Positions 40,302-47,334 of a stretch of 47,334 bases of DNA are shown one piece after another (the stretch's first letter is position 1; each line of letters opens with the position of its first letter). Source of the stretch: Oscillospiraceae bacterium (lineage in GTDB: Bacteria; Bacillota; Clostridia; Oscillospirales; CAG-272); assembly GCA_015063855.1 (NCBI GenBank), contig SVTI01000007.1:1-47334 (forward strand), read 5' to 3'. A program made the position numbers and the translations under genes. The notes below the pieces were generated by a model that saw only the letters and a program-made list of their open reading frames with translations, searched no databases and was not told the origin of the DNA.

Positions 40302-43300
40302 ATGTTAAACAGTAAAAAGATAATAAGCATTCTTATGTGTACAATGATGCTCATATCGTCACTGCCCTTTTATGCTTTTGCAAGCTCAGATACGGAAGTC
40401 TTCTTTGATGCTTTTGAAAGCTCAGATACGGAAGCCTCCTTTGATGTTGCAGATTTCAGCTTTGTTGATGAAAGGGTAATATTTACGGTTGAACCCGAAG
40501 GAAAGCCTTCCGAATTCGGGTACCAGAAGATGGCGACCTATGATGAGAGCGGAAATAAGGTCGAAAGATCTAATGCAGCTACTCTTAATACAAGAGAGGT
40601 TGCCAAATTGGCAAAATCATTGCCGTCATCCTACAGCAGTATTAATGTAAAGAACTCTGTAGGCGCATCTATTATCACCTCTGTAAAGGACCAGGGCAGA
40701 GCGGGTACCTGTTGGGCGCAGGCCGCAAATGCTGCGGCAGAAACTGCATATCTTCGTAACAACCCTGTTGCCGATGTAGACTTCTCTGACGGTCACCTTT
40801 CATATTTCGGCAACAAGCCTCAGAATCCCGATCCCACAGACCCCGGTTACATGGACGGATATAACTGGGCAGAGCCATATAATACAGGTGGTAATAACTA
40901 CGTTTCGGGCGGTACCTTCGGTAGATGGTCAGGCCCCGAATTCGAAGAATATGCTCCCGACCCCGATTGGTACGGCGGTTTTATCGGTTATGCCTATAAT
41001 CAGACCAATCGTTTCGTTTCCGAGGAGCACATGATAACCAATATCATGCTCAACGGTCATGATGTAAACACCATCAAAACCTACGTTCAGATATTCGGCG
41101 GTGTAATTTCCACCTATTATTCCGATAGCACAGGCTACCGCTACGGCGATATCACCACCTTCTATCAGAATCAGTACAACAGCCTTAATCACGCGGTATA
41201 TATAGTTGGTTGGGATGACAGTATTCCCGCATCCGCCTTTGCCATTAACCCTCCCGGACCGGGTGCATGGCTCGTTAAGAACAGCTGGGGCGAGGATTGG
41301 GGTGACGACGGTTACTTCTGGATGTCCTACCATGAGCTCTCCCATAACTATGCATGGCTCATGGACTTCGAGCCCAAGGATGTTGTAGATAACAACTATA
41401 CATACGATCCCTCCTGGGCTGAGGGTTATATATATTCCATTTGGCCCTCGAACGGAAAAACAGTGATTACCGCAAATAACTTCCATGCAAAGGGTCATGA
41501 GGTCCTTACCCAGGTGGGTGTGTATACCATAGATAAGAGATCTCGTCTTGTGGTAAAGATATACGTTGATCATCCGTTGAACGATCCTTTTAAGGGACGT
41601 TTGGTTTCCACCGTCGCTGAGGAGGTTTCGGGTGAGGGCTACAGAACGATACGCCTGACCGAGCCCGTTACACTTACTCCCGGTCAAAGATTCTGCGTTA
41701 TGCTTGAAAACACGTCCTTGACCGATGAGTTGCCTTGTTCGGTAATGGAGAATACCGATTATTCCCATGCCAGAGCGGGTCAGAGTTATTTTCTGTCAAT
41801 GATGGGTAACTCCTCAGAGTATTATTTCTGGCGCGAAAGTGACGGTAACTTCTTAATTAAGGCATTTACCAAGGATATTAATCCTCCCGATAAGTCAGCA
41901 CTTCAGGCACAGTTCAATACGGCTACTATCTACGGTTATCCCGAGGATAATATCTATTATCAGAACGCGAAGGCCGTTCTTGATGACCCCAATGCGTGTA
42001 AGCAGGATGTACAAAACGCTTACAACCGTCTCGGACATCAGAATAACTATTACGGTGTAAAGGTTGAATTTGACTCCGTACTTCCCACAGATGCCCCGGA
42101 AACCATCATCAGCGCAACAAACAATATTATAGAGATCCCCGATGTCACACCCGAATATGAGGGTTGGGCATTTATCGGATGGAGCACCAGCGGCACCGCG
42201 GTAGACGTTTATTCTCCCGGTAAGAAGTATATTGTACCCGGCAACGTTACACTTAAGGGGGTATGGATACGTTCAGACGAGGACGGAAAATATCCCACCG
42301 GCGGCAACTATGCAGTATACTACAATGCAAACGGCGGTAAGTGGTCAAAGTGGGTTACCACACAGAATCTCAAGAGCCCCACACATTACGGTATTATGAA
42401 GTTTGGAGAAGCTTTTATATTCCCGATGGATATCAGAAGCCTCAGCCGTGACGGATACAGATTACAGACCGATACTACCGATATGACGGTACCCGAATTC
42501 TGGTCCGGCGACGGTAAGGGTAATACCACATATAACGATCCGGCGGCAAACAACGGATACGAATATGTAATTTATCCCGAAGTTTATAAGTCCAGCGTAT
42601 TTATGGTAAACACCGATCGTGTCCCCTATGGTGAAAACATCTATGTCAATGCTGCCTGGGATCCGATCATTACCTATGACATGAATGACGGCAGCGGTAT
42701 TCAGGTTCAAGACTTTAATTATATCACAAGCGGTAATGACTATGCCATCCTCGGTATGGGCGGCTATACCAGATATTCCTCCAGCTGTACTCTCAATGAC
42801 AGAGCAGCAGACGGTAATAATACACTTTTAAAGAACCGCGAAGACTACAAGGGGCTCACCATGATCCCCGCAAGTAACGATCCTATCGTTGCATGGAACA
42901 CTAAGCCGGACGGAACAGGCACAAGCTATAGTGTGAACGGTGTATATGACATCACCGAACCCATCACTCTCTACGCTATCCGCAAATCCTTTGAAATTCA
43001 TGACCATGACTGTGTTCTCACAGAAACTATCGAAGCTACCTGTACGGATGACGGTGCTTACGTTTATGAATGCAGCTGCGGTTATTCCTATACAGAAGCT
43101 ATTCCCGCACTCGGACACACCTTCGGTGATTGGGCTGTAACCGTAAAGCCCACCGCTACAACCGACGGTGCTAAGCAAAGAGTATGCAGCGTATGCGGCG
43201 AAACAGAAACAGAAGTTATCCCCGCAACAGGTTACGTAGCTCCCGCTGACATTACTGCAAATGAAATGACAGTAACAGTTACCAATGCGCAGAACGTTGA

Positions 43301-44285
43301 AACACTTAAGTATGCCGAGGGCAGATATATGACCATCGAAGCTCTTGAATCGGCAGGAGCAAGCACAGTTACAGATGTTGCTGAAAAGTCAGTTGACGGT
43401 ATTTATACAATAGCTCTTACAAAGGAAGGTACATATACCTTTGCGGCACAGATGATCGACGGCAGAACATTCTTCTTCATTGTTGAAGCAAAGAAGGCCG
43501 ATGAGCCTGTTACAACCGAAGCAAGGGCTTACGTTGAGGGTGCAAACATCGTGATCGAAGGTCTTGATTCAGAGGTTAAGGATATCTTCCTTGCACCCGG
43601 CAACTATGACAACTACAGAGACGTAAATACCTACAAGGTAGTTCGCATTACCCCCACCAAGCTCAACGGTGCAGAATCCTATAGCTACGTCGCACCCAAG
43701 GGCGGTGAGTACACCTTACTCGTTCGTTACAACGACGGTACCATGAAGTTCGCTTATGTTACTGTTGACGTTGTAGAGCCCACAATGTCTGCAAATGGTC
43801 TACAGATCACGGTATCAAACCTTGAAGGAGTAAAGGTAATCAGAACTGCTTACGGCGAATACAAGACTGCTGCTAAGATCAAGGCGGCAGAAGGCTCCAG
43901 AGCATTCACCGCAAAGGGTGTACTCAATGGTGTTGACGAATACACCATTCAGTACCGAAACAACGGCAGAGCTACCATCGCGGTATGCTATGAAAACGGC
44001 TACATGAAGATATTTGTAGTTGATATCGAGCAGAAGGTTCCCACCTTTACACAGAACGGCAACGTAGTTACCTTCGGTAATCTCGATGACTTAAAGGTTA
44101 TCAGATATGCAAAGGGTGAATATACAACCTCTGCACAGATCAAGGCAGCTCCCGGTTCTGTAGCTATCAAGGCTGACAAGGCTGTAAACGGACTTATCTC
44201 TGTTGAGCTTAATGCAGGCACCTATACCTTCTGTGTACAGTACAATGACGAATCCTATAATTTCTACACCTTAGTTGTTGAATAA
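40302..44285 (+). CDS. Secreted papain-family (C1A) protease with lectin-like, InlB-type, Cys-rich and C-terminal repeat domains (paralogue 2)
   Basis: A secreted protein of 1327 residues, preceded by GGAGG. Signal peptide about 1-28, ending AFA. Residues ~27-48 carry a short duplicated SSDTE unit. Peptidase domain about 110-365 with Gln131, Cys137 (TCWAQA), a His in LNHAVYIVGW and an Asn in KNSWGEDWG. A lectin-like domain and InlB-type repeats follow to about residue 900. Then come two Cys-pair modules absent from paralogue 1 (ECSCGYSYTEAIPALGH and RVCSVCGETETEVIPATG), which look like small metal-binding ribbons. The rest holds one divergent repeat and three ~80-residue C-terminal repeats, the last two nearly identical to those of paralogue 1. 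No wall anchor is visible. Confidence 0.88.
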   Translation: MLNSKKIISILMCTMMLISSLPFYAFASSDTEVFFDAFESSDTEASFDVADFSFVDERVIFTVEPEGKPSEFGYQKMATYDESGNKVERSNAATLNTREVAKLAKSLPSSYSSINVKNSVGASIITSVKDQGRAGTCWAQAANAAAETAYLRNNPVADVDFSDGHLSYFGNKPQNPDPTDPGYMDGYNWAEPYNTGGNNYVSGGTFGRWSGPEFEEYAPDPDWYGGFIGYAYNQTNRFVSEEHMITNIMLNGHDVNTIKTYVQIFGGVISTYYSDSTGYRYGDITTFYQNQYNSLNHAVYIVGWDDSIPASAFAINPPGPGAWLVKNSWGEDWGDDGYFWMSYHELSHNYAWLMDFEPKDVVDNNYTYDPSWAEGYIYSIWPSNGKTVITANNFHAKGHEVLTQVGVYTIDKRSRLVVKIYVDHPLNDPFKGRLVSTVAEEVSGEGYRTIRLTEPVTLTPGQRFCVMLENTSLTDELPCSVMENTDYSHARAGQSYFLSMMGNSSEYYFWRESDGNFLIKAFTKDINPPDKSALQAQFNTATIYGYPEDNIYYQNAKAVLDDPNACKQDVQNAYNRLGHQNNYYGVKVEFDSVLPTDAPETIISATNNIIEIPDVTPEYEGWAFIGWSTSGTAVDVYSPGKKYIVPGNVTLKGVWIRSDEDGKYPTGGNYAVYYNANGGKWSKWVTTQNLKSPTHYGIMKFGEAFIFPMDIRSLSRDGYRLQTDTTDMTVPEFWSGDGKGNTTYNDPAANNGYEYVIYPEVYKSSVFMVNTDRVPYGENIYVNAAWDPIITYDMNDGSGIQVQDFNYITSGNDYAILGMGGYTRYSSSCTLNDRAADGNNTLLKNREDYKGLTMIPASNDPIVAWNTKPDGTGTSYSVNGVYDITEPITLYAIRKSFEIHDHDCVLTETIEATCTDDGAYVYECSCGYSYTEAIPALGHTFGDWAVTVKPTATTDGAKQRVCSVCGETETEVIPATGYVAPADITANEMTVTVTNAQNVETLKYAEGRYMTIEALESAGASTVTDVAEKSVDGIYTIALTKEGTYTFAAQMIDGRTFFFIVEAKKADEPVTTEARAYVEGANIVIEGLDSEVKDIFLAPGNYDNYRDVNTYKVVRITPTKLNGAESYSYVAPKGGEYTLLVRYNDGTMKFAYVTVDVVEPTMSANGLQITVSNLEGVKVIRTAYGEYKTAAKIKAAEGSRAFTAKGVLNGVDEYTIQYRNNGRATIAVCYENGYMKIFVVDIEQKVPTFTQNGNVVTFGNLDDLKVIRYAKGEYTTSAQIKAAPGSVAIKADKAVNGLISVELNAGTYTFCVQYNDESYNFYTLVVE
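40374..40445 (+). repeat. 36-bp tandem duplication at the signal-peptide cleavage site
   Basis: Two adjacent 36-bp units (40374-40409 and 40410-40445) differ at only a few positions, all but one clustered in the middle. They encode AFASSDTEVFFD and AFESSDTEASFD, so the second copy repeats the region around the predicted cleavage site. Confidence 0.85.
43721..44252 (+). repeat. Near-identical 3' segment shared with paralogue 1 (copy 2)
   Basis: The partner of 39597-40128. Identity drops sharply upstream, where the two proteins differ in most codons, and after the last shared codons, where one ends NYYVITVE and the other NFYTLVVE. Confidence 0.85.
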
Positions 44286-44335
44286 TTAACAATTAAGAAG
44301 CGTTACTAAAGATAATAATTAAATAAACAATTCAT

Positions 44336-44373
44336 ACGGAGAACGACAGCTATTATGGTTTCGTTCTCCGTTT
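44336..44373 (+). terminator. Terminator of C1A-protease paralogue 2
   Basis: An 11-bp perfect stem ACGGAGAACGA / TCGTTCTCCGT with a 14-nt loop. The T-run is short (TTTC), so termination may be leaky. The rest of 44374-44460 shows nothing else. Confidence 0.65.
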
Positions 44374-44460
44374 CAGTATAGATTAAGCTTCAGTGAATAG
44401 AGAAAGTTGAATAACTTTTAGTAAAAAGTAACATAATTAGCGCCGTTTGTTTAAATAATA

Positions 44461-44489
44461 TTGACAAATTGCACATAATATGGTATAAA
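44461..44489 (+). promoter_or_regulatory. Promoter of C1A-protease paralogue 3
   Basis: TTGACA (44461-44466) and TATAAA (44484-44489) are 17 bp apart, with TGG before the -10 box. Confidence 0.82.
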
Positions 44490-44520
44490 TAAATTAACAA
44501 ATTATTTTGGAGGTAAAACA

Positions 44521-47334
44521 ATGAAGCTTTCTCAACGGATAACCGGTATACTGCTTTGCGGTTTTATGCTGGTTTCATCTATTCCCCCTGTTTTGTCAGC
44601 GACAGAAGCTGACATTTCATACGTCACGGTTCCCGCCGAGCCTGTAGAAGGCGCATTTAATCCTTCTGACATCAATGTTGATGACTATTTCGAAAAATAC
44701 ACCAGAGAACCCGGAGAAGTATCGGAATTTGGTTACAGAGAAATGGTGATCTACGACGAAAACGGGAATAAGGTTGAAAGAAAATCCGCTCAAACTCTCA
44801 CGCCGAGAGAACTTGCAGCGATGAATGCAACGTCAACCCCATCCTCTTTTGATGCCCGTGAGATAAAGAATGCGGCCGGTGCATCTATTATATCTCATGT
44901 TAAGGATCAGGGCGCAGCGGGTACCTGCTGGGCACAGGCTGCAACTGCAGCGGCAGAAACGGCATATCTTCGTAACAATGCAGTTACAGATGTAGATTTC
45001 GCTGACGGTCACCTTGCCTTCTTTGGTAACCGTACCAAGAATCCCGATCCTACCGATCCCGGCTACATGGACGGATATAATGCGGCTGACCCCTATAATT
45101 ACGGTGGTAATAACTATATGTCCGGCTCCGCATTCGGAAGATGGTCAGGTCCCGAATTTGAAGAATATGCTCCTGACCCCGACTGGGATGGCCCGTATCA
45201 CGGTTATAATTATAATCAGACCAATCGTTTTGTTGCAGAGCAGCATATAATAACCAATATCCTGCTTGACGGACACAATATCGCTACAATGAAGGCATAT
45301 CTTCAGGTTTACGGATGTCTTGCAGCTACATATTATTCGGTAAAGACTGCTTACCGTTTCGGAGATTATACCACACACTATCAGGATCAGTTTCCTCAAC
45401 TAAACCATGAAGTATTGATCGTCGGTTGGGATGATAATATTCCTCAGTCTGCGTTCGTGAAGAGACCTCCCGGTCCCGGTGCATGGCTTGTTAAGAACAG
45501 TTGGGGTACCGACTGGGGCGACGCCGGATATTTCTGGCTTTCATACTATGATGTTTCTCTTAACAACGCGTGGGTCATGGACTTTGAGCCTATCGATGTT
45601 GTTGATAACAATTACACCTATGACCCTTCCTGGGGCGAGTGTACCATGTTTTTAGGCGTTAACGGTGTAGCATCGTATAACAATACAGCTGTTACCGCCA
45701 ATACCTTCTATGCAAAGGGAAATGAGCTTCTTAAACAGGTTGGTATATATACTTTAAATTCAAGATCACGCTGTACGGTTAAGGTGTATGTTGATAATCC
45801 CTTAAACGATCCATATAGCGGACGTCTGGTATCTGCTGTAACCGAAGACGTGGCAGGAGAGGGATACAGAACGATTCGTCTTAAGGATGAAGTTGTTCTT
45901 ACTCCCGGGCAGAGGTTTACCGTAATATTGGAAAATACCTCTCTGAACTCTGAACCACCAATGGTGGCAAGCGAGAACACCGAATATTCAGTAGCAAGGC
46001 CGGGTCAAAGCTTCTATTTGGTCAGAGTCAGCAATAGTAACTATACATGGTTGGAGAATGACGGAAACTTCTTTATCAAGGCATTTACCAAGGATCTTGA
46101 TCCCGTGGATAAGTCTGCACTTCAGGCGCAGTACAATACAGCTGTAGCTTATGGTTATCCCGAGGATAATATATATCTTATGAATGCAAAGGCTGTTCTC
46201 GATGACCCCAATGCTTGTAAGCAGGACGTTCAAAATGCATACAACCGTCTCGGACATCAGAACAACTATTACGGAGTACAGGTATCCTTTGATCCAGTGC
46301 TTCCCGTTGATGCTCCCGATCCCATAATTACAGCAACAGCAAATATAATAGAAATTCCCGATTGTACTCCCGAGTACGAGGGCTGGGCGTTTGTTGGCTG
46401 GAGCGAAACAGGTACTGCGGCTTCGACCCTTTATTCTCCCGGTAAGAAGTATATAGTTCCGGGTAATGTTACACTTAAGGGTGTATGGATCCGTTCAGAC
46501 GAGGACGGTAGATATCCCACAGGCGGTAACTATGCAGTTTACTATAACGCGAACGGCGGTAAGTGGGAAAAGTGGAAGACTGTACAAAATGCAAAGAGCC
46601 CCACTACCTATGGTCTTATGAAGTTTGCAGAGGCATTTATATTCCCGCAGGATATAAGAGATCTTAAGCGTGAAGGCTATCGCCTCCAGACAGATACTAC
46701 CGATATGACCATACCCGAATTCTGGACGGGCGATGGAAAGGGTAATACAACCTATGGTGATCCAAATGCCAATAACGGTTATGAATATGTTATCTATCCT
46801 AATACATATAAATCCAGCGTGTTTATGGTGAATACCGATAGAGTTCCTTACGGAGAAAATATCTTTATATATGCTGCCTGGGACCCGATCATTACTTATG
46901 ATATGAATGACGGCAGCGGTATTACCGTTCAGGACTTTAACTACATTACAAGCGGTAATGACTATACCATTCTCGGTATGGGTGATTATACCAGATATTC
47001 CTCCAGCTGTGCTCTCAATGACAGAGCAGTTGACGGCAACAACACACTTATTAAGAACAGAGATCGCTACAGCGGTCTTACCCGGATTCCCTCTTCCAAC
47101 GATCCTATCGTTGCATGGAATACCAAGCCTGACGGCACAGGCACAAGCTATAATGTAAACGGTGTATATGAGATCACCGAGCCTGTAACCCTCTATGCTA
47201 TCCACGAATCTGATAATGTTCATGTACACAGCTATGAAGAGGTAACTACTCCTGCAAGCTGTACCGAGGACGGTAAGATCGTTTATACCTGCTCTTGCGG
47301 TGACAGCTACAGCGAGGTTATACCTGCTATCGGT
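44521..47334 (+). CDS. Secreted papain-family (C1A) protease, paralogue 3 (partial, runs off the window)
   Basis: An open frame of 938 codons with no stop before the window end. GGAGG lies 7 bases before ATG. Signal peptide about 1-27 (ending LSA). Peptidase domain about 108-365 with Gln130 (KDQG), Cys136 (TCWAQA), His in LNHEVLIVGW and Asn in KNSWGTDWG; the residue after the His is Glu instead of the Ala seen in the other two. Lectin-like domain and InlB-type repeats follow, and the window ends inside a Cys-pair module (YTCSCGDSYSEVIPAIG) like that of paralogue 2. It is clearly closer to paralogue 2 than to paralogue 1 over the whole visible length. Confidence 0.88.
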   Translation, partial: MKLSQRITGILLCGFMLVSSIPPVLSATEADISYVTVPAEPVEGAFNPSDINVDDYFEKYTREPGEVSEFGYREMVIYDENGNKVERKSAQTLTPRELAAMNATSTPSSFDAREIKNAAGASIISHVKDQGAAGTCWAQAATAAAETAYLRNNAVTDVDFADGHLAFFGNRTKNPDPTDPGYMDGYNAADPYNYGGNNYMSGSAFGRWSGPEFEEYAPDPDWDGPYHGYNYNQTNRFVAEQHIITNILLDGHNIATMKAYLQVYGCLAATYYSVKTAYRFGDYTTHYQDQFPQLNHEVLIVGWDDNIPQSAFVKRPPGPGAWLVKNSWGTDWGDAGYFWLSYYDVSLNNAWVMDFEPIDVVDNNYTYDPSWGECTMFLGVNGVASYNNTAVTANTFYAKGNELLKQVGIYTLNSRSRCTVKVYVDNPLNDPYSGRLVSAVTEDVAGEGYRTIRLKDEVVLTPGQRFTVILENTSLNSEPPMVASENTEYSVARPGQSFYLVRVSNSNYTWLENDGNFFIKAFTKDLDPVDKSALQAQYNTAVAYGYPEDNIYLMNAKAVLDDPNACKQDVQNAYNRLGHQNNYYGVQVSFDPVLPVDAPDPIITATANIIEIPDCTPEYEGWAFVGWSETGTAASTLYSPGKKYIVPGNVTLKGVWIRSDEDGRYPTGGNYAVYYNANGGKWEKWKTVQNAKSPTTYGLMKFAEAFIFPQDIRDLKREGYRLQTDTTDMTIPEFWTGDGKGNTTYGDPNANNGYEYVIYPNTYKSSVFMVNTDRVPYGENIFIYAAWDPIITYDMNDGSGITVQDFNYITSGNDYTILGMGDYTRYSSSCALNDRAVDGNNTLIKNRDRYSGLTRIPSSNDPIVAWNTKPDGTGTSYNVNGVYEITEPVTLYAIHESDNVHVHSYEEVTTPASCTEDGKIVYTCSCGDSYSEVIPAIG

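Noticed and set aside
36595-47334. Repeat-rich region considered as a CRISPR or phase-variation array
   Set aside because: The repeats are long, coding and in frame, and represent protein domains. There are no regular short repeats with unique spacers and no recombinase gene.

Overview
The window looks like chromosome from a spore-forming, low-GC Firmicute of class Clostridia, probably a gut anaerobe of the ruminococcal/oscillospiral type. This rests on spoIVA with a sigma-E-like promoter, a clostridial rnfCDGEAB operon, RNase J, a T-box leader, an S-layer-homology (SLH) cell surface, BspA-type leucine-rich repeats and large secreted adhesin/protease proteins. The taxonomic call is inference; no rRNA is present. 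Most transcription units start with a near-consensus TTGACA-17-TATAAT promoter and end in a clear hairpin terminator, so the unit structure can be read directly.

Layout. 1-3431: a GntR(YtrA)-ABC ATPase-ABC permease operon with a palindromic operator between the promoter and the regulator gene. 3435-5179 (minus): spoIVA and a 52-residue Asn-rich peptide. 5203-6170: manA. 6180-9154 (minus): a T-box-controlled threonine deaminase (ilvA), then ridA and an OmpA-like lipoprotein. 9271-13106: an AI-2E-family membrane protein (minus), a lipoprotein, a nitroreductase and a WecG/TagA glycosyltransferase (plus). 13119-13281: tRNA-Trp (minus). 13321-18386 (minus): the Rnf complex, rnfC-D-G-E-A-B. 18436-20690: a membrane Ser/Thr kinase with an extracellular BspA-type LRR domain. 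20695-21164: a non-coding stretch with odd repeats, tRNA-Glu and tRNA-Met (minus). 21283-28071 (minus): two 766-residue SLH-DUF4838 paralogues, one directly downstream of RNase J. 28089-28639: two small clostridial proteins.

28724-36490 is an aromatic amino acid supraoperon: aroF-tyrA-aroB-aroA-aroC-pheA-aroE/aroK fusion. It covers every step from DAHP to prephenate, arogenate/4-hydroxyphenylpyruvate and phenylpyruvate except 3-dehydroquinate dehydratase. In front of it lies the strongest unusual signal of the window: a 21-residue leader peptide in which 9 residues are Phe or Tyr, overlapping a hairpin, a continuous 14-bp antiterminator and a rho-independent terminator. This is the architecture of a ribosome-mediated attenuator, a type best known from proteobacteria and unexpected in a Firmicute, where T-boxes usually do this job.

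36524-47334 holds three tandem paralogous genes for very large secreted papain-family (C1A) proteins. Each has its own promoter, a complete Gln/Cys/His/Asn catalytic set, a lectin-like domain and InlB-type repeats. The first two share an almost identical 3' end of about 530 bp despite strongly diverged peptidase domains, which points to recent gene conversion. The third runs off the end of the window.
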